From positions 1 to 10,943 of the forward strand of contig JAURLF010000175.1 of NCBI GenBank assembly GCA_030831375.1: a stretch of 10,943 bases of DNA. The letters are read 5' to 3'. Below the pieces are notes generated by a model. It was not told where the DNA came from. It saw nothing but the letters and a program-made list of their open reading frames with translations, and did not search any database. Below, piece by piece: positions 1-7,567 of the stretch. Numbering within the stretch: the stretch's first letter is position 1; each line of letters opens with the position of its first letter. This DNA comes from Gaiellales bacterium. GTDB lineage: Bacteria; Actinomycetota; Thermoleophilia; Gaiellales; F1-60-MAGs149. The translations under genes were made by a program, and so were the position numbers.

Positions 1-1
1 C

Positions 2-361
2 GCCCTCCGGCCGCGCCTCGAGGCGCGCGCCGGCTACCACGACTCCTGCCACATGCTGCGCGAGCTGCGACTGCGCGATGAGCCGCGCGCGGTCCTCGGC
101 CGGATCGCCGGGCTCGAGCTCGTGCCGCTCGACAGCGGCGAGCGCTGCTGCGGCTTCGGTGGCACGTTCAGCGGGCGCTACCCGGAGGTCTCGACGGCGA
201 TGGCCGACAGCAAGATCGAGGACGTCGAGCATGCCGGTGTCGATCTGCTGGTCTCCGCCGATCCGGGCTGCCTGATGCAGCTCGAGGGGCGGATGTCCCG
301 GACCGGGTCGCCCGTGCGGGTGCGGCACATCGTGAGCGTGCTGCGGGAGGCGCTGCCGTGA
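2..361 (+). CDS. lutA: LutA, C-terminal part (lactate utilization iron-sulfur subunit), cut by window start
   Basis: The last 119 residues of a CCG-domain (cysteine-rich) protein are visible; the reading frame is open from the first bases, so the start lies outside the window. It carries the second CCG-type repeat: YHDSCH at visible residues 12-17, the Cys-Cys-Gly of GERCCGFGG at C49-C50, and a later DPGCL near the C-terminus. These cysteine motifs are characteristic of LutA/GlpC/heterodisulfide-reductase-type subunits, which hold iron-sulfur clusters. LutA works with LutB and LutC in oxidising L-lactate to pyruvate in the cytoplasm. Its TGA stop (359-361) overlaps the GTG start of lutB, so the two are translationally coupled. 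Assignment to LutA rather than glycolate oxidase GlcF or another CCG protein rests mainly on the lutB and lutC genes that follow. Confidence 0.9.
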   Translation, partial: ALRPRLEARAGYHDSCHMLRELRLRDEPRAVLGRIAGLELVPLDSGERCCGFGGTFSGRYPEVSTAMADSKIEDVEHAGVDLLVSADPGCLMQLEGRMSRTGSPVRVRHIVSVLREALP

Positions 362-1818
362 GCGCCACCGCGCCGCGCGAGGGGGAGGGCATCGTGGGCG
401 GCCAGCCGCTCCCCGACGGCTGGGCGGCGCCGGCGCACCGCCCGGGCGCCGATGACCTTGCCAGCACGTCGTTCGCCGAGCGCGCGCACGAGAACCTCCA
501 GCGTCCATTCCAGCGCACCGCCATCGCCAACGCGACCGACCACACCGTGAAGGCCCTGCAGGAGCGCTTCGAGGGCACGGATCACGACGCGCTCCGCGAG
601 GAGGCGCGCCGGATCCGAGCCCACGCCATCGCGAACCTCCCGGCCTACCTCGAGCAGTGGGTCGACTGCGCCGAGGCGCGCGGGATCACCGTGCACTTCG
701 CCGCGGATGAGGCCGAGGCGCGGCGGCTCGTGGCCGGCATCTGCACGGATGCGGGAGCCGCGCGCGTGGTCAAGTCCAAGAGCATGGCCTCGGAGGAGAT
801 CGCTCTCAACTCCGCGCTCGAGGACGCGGGCCTCGACGTCGTCGAGACCGATCTCGGCGAGTTCGTCGTGCAGGCGATGGGTGACCGGCCCAGCCACGTG
901 ATCGCCCCGATCCTGCACCGCACTGCCGGCGAGGTGCGCGAGCTCTTCAGCGCGATGGCCGGGGAGGAACTGCCGGAGGACCCCGTGGCGCTGACGAGCT
1001 TCGCCCGCGAAGGCCTCCGCCACGCGTTCCTGACCGCCGACGTCGGCATCAGCGGCGGCAACTTCCTGATCGCGGAGACCGGCGAGGTCGTGCTCGTCAC
1101 CAACGAGGGCAATGGTCGCCTGACCACGTCGCTGCCGCGCGTCCACATCGCGCTGGTCGGCATCGAGAAGCTGCTGCCGCGCCGGTCGGACCTCGCGGTG
1201 CTGCTCCCGCTCCTGACCGGCCACGGCACCGGCCAGCGGATCACGACGTATGTGTCGGTACTCGGGGGGGCACGCGGCGCGACGGAGCCGGACGGGCCGG
1301 AGCAGATGCATGTCGTGCTGCTCGACGGCGGCCGATCCGCGCTCCTCGGAGGCGAGTTCGAGGAGGCCCTGCACTGCATCCGCTGCGGCGCGTGCCAGAA
1401 CGTCTGCCCCGTCTACCGCCAGGTCGGCGGCCACGCCTACGGCTGGGTCTACGGCGGCCCGATCGGCGCGGTCCTGACGCCGCTCTTCCGCGGCCAGGCC
1501 GACGGGGGCGAGCTCTCGCACGCCACGACGCTGTGCGGGGCCTGCGACGACATCTGTCCGGTCAAGATCCCGCTCCACGACCTTCTGCTCGGCCTCCGCC
1601 GCCGCCGCGTCGCCGAGGATGCGGCGCCCGTGTCCGAGCGCATCGCCTTTGCCGCGTGGGGCCTCGCGTGGCGGCATCCGCTGCTGTACCGGGCCACGAC
1701 GGGCGCGGCCCGCGCCGGCCTGGCGCTCGCCGCGCAGAACGGCGTCGTCTCGCGCCGGCTGCCCGGCCTCGGGCGCTGGACCGCGACCCGTGATCTCGTC
1801 CTGGGGCGGAGACGGTGA
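358..1818 (+). CDS. lutB: LutB, lactate utilization iron-sulfur protein (LUD domain plus ferredoxin-type clusters)
   Basis: A complete 486-residue protein that starts with GTG inside the lutA stop codon (GTGA). Residues of roughly 80-300 form a LUD (DUF162) domain, including a GDRPSH segment and the SGGNFLIAETG stretch typical of the family. A ferredoxin-like part follows: C340-x2-C343-x2-C346-x3-C350-P and C393-x2-C396-x3-C400-P, expected to bind 4Fe-4S clusters. The C-terminal tail after about residue 410 is the usual LutB extension. Length matches the family (about 470-490 residues). In Bacillus subtilis LutABC is needed for growth on L-lactate; the same role is inferred here. It overlaps lutC by 4 nt. 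No lactate permease or GntR-type regulator is visible in this window; they may lie upstream. Confidence 0.95.
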   Translation: MSATAPREGEGIVGGQPLPDGWAAPAHRPGADDLASTSFAERAHENLQRPFQRTAIANATDHTVKALQERFEGTDHDALREEARRIRAHAIANLPAYLEQWVDCAEARGITVHFAADEAEARRLVAGICTDAGAARVVKSKSMASEEIALNSALEDAGLDVVETDLGEFVVQAMGDRPSHVIAPILHRTAGEVRELFSAMAGEELPEDPVALTSFAREGLRHAFLTADVGISGGNFLIAETGEVVLVTNEGNGRLTTSLPRVHIALVGIEKLLPRRSDLAVLLPLLTGHGTGQRITTYVSVLGGARGATEPDGPEQMHVVLLDGGRSALLGGEFEEALHCIRCGACQNVCPVYRQVGGHAYGWVYGGPIGAVLTPLFRGQADGGELSHATTLCGACDDICPVKIPLHDLLLGLRRRRVAEDAAPVSERIAFAAWGLAWRHPLLYRATTGAARAGLALAAQNGVVSRRLPGLGRWTATRDLVLGRRR

Positions 1819-2462
1819 CCGATCGCGCATCCTTTCTCGCCGCCGTCGCCTCGACGCCGCGCGGTCACGACCCAGGCCTGCCGTCGCGTGACGCCGCACC
1901 GGGGGCGCCGACGGAGCTCGCAGCCGGGGAGTCCCTGCTCGATCGCTTCCAGGCGGAGGCGGAGGCGGTCGCGACGATCGTCGAGCGCGTCGCCGCGGAC
2001 GACGTGCCGGGCGCCGTAGCGGCCGCGCTGCGTGCGGCCGGGGCCCGCACGGCGGCGCTCGCCGCCGACCTCGGCGACCTGCTCGAGCCCGTCCGGACGG
2101 ACTGCGCCGCGGCCGGGATCGTCGTCGACGATTACGCCGCGATCGCGGGTGACCGCGCTCGGGCGGGGGCGCTCGACGCGACCGTGACCGGCTGCATCGC
2201 GGCCGTCGCGGCCACCGGCTCGATCGTCACCACGGGCGCCGGCGGGCGCGCCGCGGCCCTGATCGCGCCGACCCACGTCTGCGTCGTGCGCGCGGACCAG
2301 GTCGTCGACGGTCTGCACGCGCTCTTCGCCGGGGACGCGATCGCCGGCGCCGGCAGCATGCTGGCCCTGCAGGCGGGGCCGAGCCGCAGCGCCGACATCG
2401 AGAAGACGCTGATCCTCGGCGTGCACGGCCCGGGGCGCGTGCACGTCGTGCTCGCCGTCTAG
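1815..2462 (+). CDS. lutC: LutC, lactate utilization LUD-domain protein
   Basis: A complete 215-residue protein with a GTG start overlapping the lutB stop (GTGA). It is a stand-alone LUD (DUF162) domain protein: the core runs from about residue 90 to the end, with the ATGSIVTTGAGGRAA segment and the closing GVHGPGRVHVVL, close to the family's usual HGP ending. The N-terminal 60 residues are Ala- and Asp-rich and less conserved. LutC is the third component of the lactate-oxidising complex; its exact catalytic share is not settled in the literature I know. The TAG stop at 2460-2462 lies in the palindrome CTAG that also supplies the stop of the opposing transpeptidase gene, so the operon ends with no room for an intergenic terminator. 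Confidence 0.93.
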   Translation: MTDRASFLAAVASTPRGHDPGLPSRDAAPGAPTELAAGESLLDRFQAEAEAVATIVERVAADDVPGAVAAALRAAGARTAALAADLGDLLEPVRTDCAAAGIVVDDYAAIAGDRARAGALDATVTGCIAAVAATGSIVTTGAGGRAAALIAPTHVCVVRADQVVDGLHALFAGDAIAGAGSMLALQAGPSRSADIEKTLILGVHGPGRVHVVLAV

Positions 2463-3229
2463 GGCCGGATCACCACCGGGGTGCCGGGGGTCAGGAGCGC
2501 GGCGACGCGCCCGACACCGGGATCGGGCACGCGGATGCAGCCGTGCGACGGATTCGTACCGGCTTCGGCCCAGAGCTCGCCGCGTGCGCCGTGGATGGCG
2601 ACGCGCCCGGGACCACCCGCGTACTCGAAGAGGACGTCGGAGTGCGCGGTCAGATGGATGGCCCACGGCCCGAGTGGGCTGAAGGCGGGCTCGCGCACCT
2701 CCTGGTAGACAGCGAACAGGCCCTTCGGAGTCGGGGTGTCGGGCGCGCCGAGGGCGACGCCAACCCGGTGGACCACCTTGCCCGCCCGGAACACGGTCAG
2801 GCGGTGCTTGCGCAGCGAGATCACGACGCGGACCGGGTTCGCGCGGATGATCGTCGCGGCCTCGGGGATCCAGCCGCGCGAGCGATTCGGGCGCGTCGGC
2901 AGCAGCACCTGCAGCCACGGGTCCCCGTTGGCGGCCGCGCGCCGCTGGAGCACCATCAGCTCGACGGGGTTGCCGGTGCCGGGGATCCACGGTTTGAGCG
3001 GCTTGCGCAGGAGCCCGGCGCCGGGCAGGGAGCGTGGGGTGACGGGCGCCACGAGGCGCGCGCTCCACGAGCGTGCGCCGTTCGGGCGGTAGCTGGGCTC
3101 GAGGACCGGCAGCGTGGCGAGCGTCGGCTCGGGCGACGGAGCCACCTCCTCGTTCTGGGCGGCCGCGGGCGCGGCGGCGATGGCGCCGAGCATGGCCAGC
3201 GCGAGGAGCGTGAGCAGGCGGGTGCGCAC
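2459..3229 (-). CDS. Secreted L,D-transpeptidase (YkuD domain)
   Basis: A 256-residue protein from the GTG at 3229. This start gives a classic signal peptide: Arg at 2 and 4, a hydrophobic Leu/Ala stretch at about 5-20, and an Ala-rich cleavage zone near residues 22-24 (AAAQ). A Pro-rich linker follows. A probable SH3-like segment lies at about 88-125, then the YkuD catalytic domain at about 130-256. The active-site motif is visible: H213-G214, then S228-H229-G230-C231-I232-R233, with C231 the nucleophile. Such enzymes make 3-3 peptidoglycan crosslinks, or attach other molecules to the stem peptide, outside the membrane. It lacks the Ig-like domains of the mycobacterial Ldt type and is shorter. 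A TTG at 3235 is a possible alternative start; no strong ribosome binding site decides between them. Confidence 0.92.
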   Translation of the reverse strand: MRTRLLTLLALAMLGAIAAAPAAAQNEEVAPSPEPTLATLPVLEPSYRPNGARSWSARLVAPVTPRSLPGAGLLRKPLKPWIPGTGNPVELMVLQRRAAANGDPWLQVLLPTRPNRSRGWIPEAATIIRANPVRVVISLRKHRLTVFRAGKVVHRVGVALGAPDTPTPKGLFAVYQEVREPAFSPLGPWAIHLTAHSDVLFEYAGGPGRVAIHGARGELWAEAGTNPSHGCIRVPDPGVGRVAALLTPGTPVVIRP

Positions 3230-3301
3230 GCCCAAAGTGTGCCGCAGATTCTGCTTCCCGTCCGGTGGACTGCGGTCCCGCACCCTGTCATCGTTTCCCG
3301 T
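3230..3301. promoter_or_regulatory. Divergent intergenic region between L,D-transpeptidase and FAD oxidase genes
   Basis: These 72 bp separate two divergently read start codons and so must hold promoter elements for at least one of them, unless transcription begins inside the coding regions. I see no convincing -35/-10 pair and no clear Shine-Dalgarno before the GTG at 3302. The FAD gene could be leaderless or weakly initiated. No clear inverted repeat is visible. An upstream in-frame GTG at 3239 could extend the FAD gene and remove most of this gap. Confidence 0.35.
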
Positions 3302-4708
3302 GTGAGCGCGCCGCACCGGTCCCTCTGGCTCGAGCAGGCCCACACGGGCTCGACGGAGGCGCCGCCACTCGTCGGGGCCGACCACGCGGACGTGGCGATC
3401 GTCGGCGGCGGCTTCCTCGGCCTGTGGACGGCGATCCTGCTCAAGGAGCGCGATCCGGCGATCGACGTCGCGATCGTCGAGCGAGACATCTGCGGCGGCG
3501 GCGCGTCGGGCCGCAACGGCGGGTTCGTGCTGAGCTGGTGGCCCAAGATCGCCACGCTCGTGAAGCTTGCGGGCGAGCGGGAGGCGGTCGATCTGGCCCG
3601 CGCCGCGGAGGCGGCGATCGGCGAGATCGAGGATGCCTGCGCGCGCTACCGGATCGACGCGCAGTTCCACCGCGGCGGCTACCTGTGGACCGCTGCGACC
3701 GAGGTGCAGCGTGGCGCGTGGGCGCCGGCGGTCCGGCAGTGCGCCGAGCTCGGCGTCGAGCCGTTCGTGCAGCTGTCGCCCGACGAGGTCGCGCGCCGCG
3801 CCGGCTCCCCCGTGCACCTCGAGGGGGTGCTCGAGCCGTCGGGCGCGACCGTGCACCCGGGCTACCTCGTGCGCGGCCTCGTGCGGGTCGCGCGCAACCT
3901 CGGCGTCCGCGTCTACGAGAACACGCCCATGGTCGAGCTCGACCGCCGCCGCCCGGCCGTCGTGCGCACCCCCGGTGGGGCGCTGACCGCGGACCGCGTG
4001 GTGCTCGCCGTCAACGCGCACAGCGCCGGGATCCGCGAGCTGCACCGCCGCATCGTGGCGATCTCGAGCGACATGGTGGCGACGGCGCCAATCACGGAGC
4101 GGCTCGAGGAGATCGGCTGGACCGGCGGCGAGTGCATCTCAGACTCGCAGCTGCAGGTGCACTACTACCGCACCACCGAGGACGGCCGCATCGCCTTCGG
4201 CAAGGGCGGCTGGGGTATCGCGCTCGGCGGACGCATGGGCGCGGGATTCGACCGCGACCAGCGCCGTGCCGCCGACGTCACGCGCGGCTTCCGTCGCCTC
4301 TACCCAAACCTCGCCGACGTGCCCATCGCCCACGACTGGTCGGGCCCTATCGACCGCTCGCCCACGGGGATCCCCCTGTTCGGCCGGCTCGGGGGCCGCG
4401 AGCACATCCTCTACGGCGCGGGCTTCTCCGGCAACGGCGTCGGCCCGGCTCGTCTCGGCGGCCGCATCCTCGCCGATCTCGCCGTCGGCGAGACGGACGG
4501 GCTGGCTGGCTGCGCCCTCGTCGACGGCCAGCCGGGGTCGTTCCCGCCTGACCCGGTCCGCTGGATCGGCGCGCACGCGGTTCGCACGGGCGTCGCGGCG
4601 AAGGAGGCGAGGGAGGCGGAGGGCCTGCAGCCGGGCCGGATCGCGAACGCTCTCGCGCGTCTCGCGCCGGCCGGGATGATCCCGAAGAAGAGCGCCTCGG
4701 ACGACTAG
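3302..4708 (+). CDS. FAD-dependent amine oxidase, DAO/PuuB-like (probable gamma-glutamyl-amine oxidase)
   Basis: A 468-residue flavoprotein from the GTG at 3302, chosen because the family's Trp-containing N-terminal stretch (SLWLEQA, residues 7-13) begins just after it. The Rossmann motif GGGFLG is at 35-40 and the ribose-binding acid is E60. GASGRNGG at 67-74 is the signature shared with E. coli PuuB (gamma-glutamylputrescine oxidase) and OrdL. The C-terminal FAD contact GAGFSGNGVG follows at about 379-388. The C-terminal 70 residues, rich in charged residues, are seen in related actinobacterial proteins as far as I recall. Such enzymes oxidise the amine carbon with oxygen, giving an aldehyde, ammonia and peroxide. 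It converges on the amine operon with 6 bp between stops, and the ligase and C26 hydrolase there supply the other two Puu-type steps. Glycine- or sarcosine-type oxidase activity is an alternative. Confidence 0.85.
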   Translation: MSAPHRSLWLEQAHTGSTEAPPLVGADHADVAIVGGGFLGLWTAILLKERDPAIDVAIVERDICGGGASGRNGGFVLSWWPKIATLVKLAGEREAVDLARAAEAAIGEIEDACARYRIDAQFHRGGYLWTAATEVQRGAWAPAVRQCAELGVEPFVQLSPDEVARRAGSPVHLEGVLEPSGATVHPGYLVRGLVRVARNLGVRVYENTPMVELDRRRPAVVRTPGGALTADRVVLAVNAHSAGIRELHRRIVAISSDMVATAPITERLEEIGWTGGECISDSQLQVHYYRTTEDGRIAFGKGGWGIALGGRMGAGFDRDQRRAADVTRGFRRLYPNLADVPIAHDWSGPIDRSPTGIPLFGRLGGREHILYGAGFSGNGVGPARLGGRILADLAVGETDGLAGCALVDGQPGSFPPDPVRWIGAHAVRTGVAAKEAREAEGLQPGRIANALARLAPAGMIPKKSASDD

Positions 4709-4714
4709 GGGCGG

Positions 4715-6817
4715 CTAATCGCCGACGGCCGCGGCACGCGCCTCGGCGGATGCCGCCCTCGATCCGTCCACGCGCACGATCTCCACGCGGTTGTCGTGGA
4801 ACGTGGGGCTGCCGCCCATGTCGGCGTCGCGCACGGCGGTGGTGGCGTTGACGTTGACACCACGGATCCCCTCCGTCGCGTGCACCTTGTACGCCCAGGC
4901 GACCCCGTCGCGGGCCAGTGCGTGGATCCGCGCGGGCGCGGTGAACGCGCCGCGGTCGTTGAGGACCTCGACGACGTCGCCGTCGGCGATGCCGCGCGCG
5001 CTCGCGTCGGCCGGGCTCAGGTACACGCACGGCTCGCCGGCCTTGCGTCGGTGGCCGTCGAGGTCGTTGAAGGTGGAGTTGAGGAAGAAGCGGGTCGCCG
5101 GCGTGATCAGCTGCAGCGGGTAGCGCTCCGCGAGCTCGGGGTCGGCGCCCTCGGCGGGCGGCAGGTAGTCGGGGATCGGGTCCAGGCCCTGGTCGGCGAG
5201 CTCGGGGCAGACGATGCGCAGGCGGCCCGACGGCGTCGCGAACCCGCCCTCCGCGTGCGGGGCAGTGCCGCGCACGTCGTCGACGCGGGCGAAACCGGTC
5301 TCCGCGAGCGATTCGAACGTGATCCCCCGGGCGCGCGCCGCATCGGTGTCGATGAACTGGCGCGCGAGCTCCTCATCGGTGTCGAACAGCCGCGGGTGGT
5401 CGAAGCCGAGCTCCCGCGCCAGCCGCCGGAAGATCTCCGTGTTGGTCAGGCAGCCCTCGGGCGGGTCGACGGCCGGCAGGTTCAGCGCCAGGTAGTGGTG
5501 CCCGTAGGAGGCGTGGATGTCGAGGTGCTCGACCTGCATCGTGGCGGGCAGCACGACGTCGGCGAGCAGCGCGGTGTCCGTCATGCGCTGCTCGAGCACC
5601 GTCAGGTGCAGGTCATCGCGCAGGAACCCGCGACGGGCGCGCAGCTGGTCCGGCACCGTCGCGGCGGGGTTCGTGTCCCAGACGACGAGGGAGCGGATCG
5701 GCGGGTCGAGGGCGGGGTCGGTGAGGGCCTCCGCGAGCCGCGACATGTTGATGATGCGCCCGGGCGGCATCGGCAGGTCGGCGGGCTCCTCGAGATCGCG
5801 CGTGAGGTAGTCGAAGCGGCCTGCGGTCATGCACAGCCCGCCGCCGCCGACGTGGCGGTAGTCGCCGGCGATCGCGCTCAGCGCGAGGATCGCGCGGACG
5901 GCGCTGCCGGCGCCGCCGTGGCGCTGCAGGCCGAGGCCGATCCGGATCGCGGTCGGCCGTGTCCGGGCGATGCGGGCGCCGAGCGCCTCGACCACGGCCG
6001 TGTCGAGACCGCAGATCCGGGCGGCACGTTCGGCCGACCACTCGTCGAGGCGCGTGCGCAGCTCGGGCCAGCCCTCGGCGTGCGCGAGCAGCCACTCCTC
6101 GTCCGCGGCCCCGTGGTCGAGGACGATCCGCATCAGGCCCATCGCGAGCGCGCCGTCGGTGCCGGGCAGGAGCTGCAGGTGCTCGTCGCAGCGCTGCGCG
6201 GTATCGGTCGGAAGGGGGTCGATGCAGACGAGGTGGGCACCGCGCTCCTGCGCGGCGTGGGCGAAGTGCCACTGATGCATGTTCGCGGTCAGCAGGTTCG
6301 TGCCCCAGATCAGGACGAGGTCGGCGTGCTCGAGGTCCTCCGGGTCGGGCCCCAGCGGGCGCCCCGTCGTCGCGCGCATCGCGGCGGACGCCGCGGCGGT
6401 GCAGATCGTGCCCAGCATGCGGGTCGAGCCGAGGTGGTTGAAGAGGCGCTGGCCGAGCGACCAGCCCTGCACCTGGCCGAGCGTGCCGGCGTAGTAGTAC
6501 GGCATCACGGCCTCGGGGCCGTCGCGGTCGATCGCCGCGCGGATGCCCTGGGCGGCGAGGCCGATCGCCTCGTCCCAGTCGACCGCCTGGAAGCCACCCT
6601 CGCCCTTCGCCCCGACACGCCGCAGCGGCGTCGTCAGGCGGGTCGGCGCGTCGACCGCGTCGAGGTAGCGGTTGACCTTGCCGCAGAGGGCGCCCCGGGT
6701 GAACGGGTGGTCCTTGCGGGCCCTGAGGCGCACCGCGCGGCCGTCCTCGACCTCGACCTGCCACGCGCAGGTGTCGGGGCAGTCGAGCGGGCAGGCGCCG
6801 TTGACGAGGCGACTCAT
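4715..6817 (-). CDS. Cytoplasmic molybdopterin (bis-MGD) oxidoreductase with N-terminal 4Fe-4S cluster
   Basis: A 700-residue member of the DMSO-reductase/formate-dehydrogenase-like (MopB, COG0243) superfamily. The ATG at 6817 overlaps the stop of the upstream C26 gene (ATGA) and places the iron-sulfur motif directly at the N-terminus: C9-x3-C13-x3-C17 and C45 (CPLDCPDTC, then GALCGK). There is no twin-arginine leader, so it should act in the cytoplasm. C139, in the segment GTICTAAAS, lies where Nap-type enzymes carry the Mo-ligating Cys; that assignment is inference. The C-terminal molydopterin-dinucleotide-binding domain starts near residue 590 (PLQLITP) and continues with NSTFNDL and a YLSPADA segment. 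Substrate is unknown; no small redox subunit lies next to it. It is the last gene of the five-gene operon, suggesting a role in oxidising or reducing an intermediate of the amine pathway. Confidence 0.88.
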   Translation of the reverse strand: MSRLVNGACPLDCPDTCAWQVEVEDGRAVRLRARKDHPFTRGALCGKVNRYLDAVDAPTRLTTPLRRVGAKGEGGFQAVDWDEAIGLAAQGIRAAIDRDGPEAVMPYYYAGTLGQVQGWSLGQRLFNHLGSTRMLGTICTAAASAAMRATTGRPLGPDPEDLEHADLVLIWGTNLLTANMHQWHFAHAAQERGAHLVCIDPLPTDTAQRCDEHLQLLPGTDGALAMGLMRIVLDHGAADEEWLLAHAEGWPELRTRLDEWSAERAARICGLDTAVVEALGARIARTRPTAIRIGLGLQRHGGAGSAVRAILALSAIAGDYRHVGGGGLCMTAGRFDYLTRDLEEPADLPMPPGRIINMSRLAEALTDPALDPPIRSLVVWDTNPAATVPDQLRARRGFLRDDLHLTVLEQRMTDTALLADVVLPATMQVEHLDIHASYGHHYLALNLPAVDPPEGCLTNTEIFRRLARELGFDHPRLFDTDEELARQFIDTDAARARGITFESLAETGFARVDDVRGTAPHAEGGFATPSGRLRIVCPELADQGLDPIPDYLPPAEGADPELAERYPLQLITPATRFFLNSTFNDLDGHRRKAGEPCVYLSPADASARGIADGDVVEVLNDRGAFTAPARIHALARDGVAWAYKVHATEGIRGVNVNATTAVRDADMGGSPTFHDNRVEIVRVDGSRAASAEARAAAVGD

Positions 6818-7557
6818 GGTCCGAGTGTACGCGTCGCGCGCCCGTCGCGGTAGCCGGCTGCCTCTCCGACGAGCCAGCGGAACAGCCCCTGCTGCTCGGG
6901 CTCGGGCATCTTCTCGGGATGCCACTGGACGCCCACCATCGGCCACGTGTCGGGGCTCTCGAGCGCCTCCACCACCTCGCCGACGCGCGCGGTGACGACG
7001 AGGTCGCCGGCGTCGACGACGCCCTGGTGGTGGATCGAGTTGACGGGGAAGCGAGTGTGGCCGACCGCGCGGGCGAGGACCGATCCGGCGGCCGCCTCGA
7101 CGTCGTGGCGGCCGCCCATCAGCGCCTCCGGCGTGCTGTCGACGAGGGGGTGTCCGTGCTCGGGGGCGAGATCCTGGACCATGCGGCCGCCGGCGGTCAC
7201 GGCGAGGGCCTGCATGCCGCGGCAGATCCCGAGGGTGGGCAATCCGCGCTCGCGGGCGCCGCGCGCGAGCGCGAGCTCCCAGCGGTCCGCGCCGGCGTTC
7301 GGGTCGTCCAGCTCGACTTCGGCCGTGGCGCCGTAGTGCTCGGGGTGGAGGTCGCCGCCGCCGGTCAGGACGATCCCGTCGAGCAGGTCGAGCACGGCGT
7401 CGGGATCGTCGTTGTGCGGGATGATCAGCGGCAAGCCGCCGGCCCGCGTGACGCCGTCCGTGTAGCCCGGGTCGAGGGTGTACAGATCCGTGCGCTCCCC
7501 GAGGTAGGTGGGGAGGTCGCGGCGGAAGCCGGTCAGGCCGACGACGGGCGGGCGCAT
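6814..7557 (-). CDS. Peptidase C26 / gamma-glutamyl-gamma-aminobutyrate hydrolase-like (PuuD family)
   Basis: A 247-residue class-I glutamine-amidotransferase-like hydrolase, close to the 254 residues of E. coli PuuD. The catalytic triad is visible: nucleophile C112 in GICRGMQ (elbow GICRG), H213 and E215 in QWHPE. The oxyanion-side GGGD is at 66-69 and the family motif NSIHHQ is at 173-178. In the putrescine pathway PuuD hydrolyses gamma-glutamyl-GABA to GABA and glutamate; here it would cleave the oxidised gamma-glutamyl product. The ATG at 7557 sits 10 bp after the stop of the binding-protein gene and its own TGA overlaps the molybdoenzyme start, so it is deep within the operon. There is no strong ribosome binding site before it, consistent with coupling. 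No synthetase domain is attached, arguing against a biosynthetic amidotransferase. Confidence 0.9.
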   Translation of the reverse strand: MRPPVVGLTGFRRDLPTYLGERTDLYTLDPGYTDGVTRAGGLPLIIPHNDDPDAVLDLLDGIVLTGGGDLHPEHYGATAEVELDDPNAGADRWELALARGARERGLPTLGICRGMQALAVTAGGRMVQDLAPEHGHPLVDSTPEALMGGRHDVEAAAGSVLARAVGHTRFPVNSIHHQGVVDAGDLVVTARVGEVVEALESPDTWPMVGVQWHPEKMPEPEQQGLFRWLVGEAAGYRDGRATRTLGP

Positions 7558-7567
7558 GCGCCGGACG

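Noticed and set aside
178..1899. A 573-codon open frame on the minus strand opposite lutB
   Set aside because: It is antisense to a clear LUD/ferredoxin gene, has Arg/Ala/Asp-rich low-information sequence and no recognisable domain; long shadow frames are expected at this GC content.
2543..3301. N-terminal extension of the FAD oxidase by about 250 residues
   Set aside because: The extension is antisense to the L,D-transpeptidase and has no domain; the flavoprotein fold begins at once after the GTG at 3302.
3230..4045. N-terminal extension of the L,D-transpeptidase frame
   Set aside because: It would bury the signal peptide and run antisense to the FAD domain; the GTG at 3229 gives a proper export signal.
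4712..4724. Small inverted repeat CGGC-TAATC-GCCG between the convergent stops as terminator
   Set aside because: A 4-bp stem without a T-run is too weak and common in GC-rich DNA.
4796..6853. A 685-codon plus-strand open frame opposite the molybdoenzyme
   Set aside because: It mirrors the codons of a well-supported MopB gene, with repetitive Val/Arg/Gly/Asp composition and no domain, so it is a shadow.
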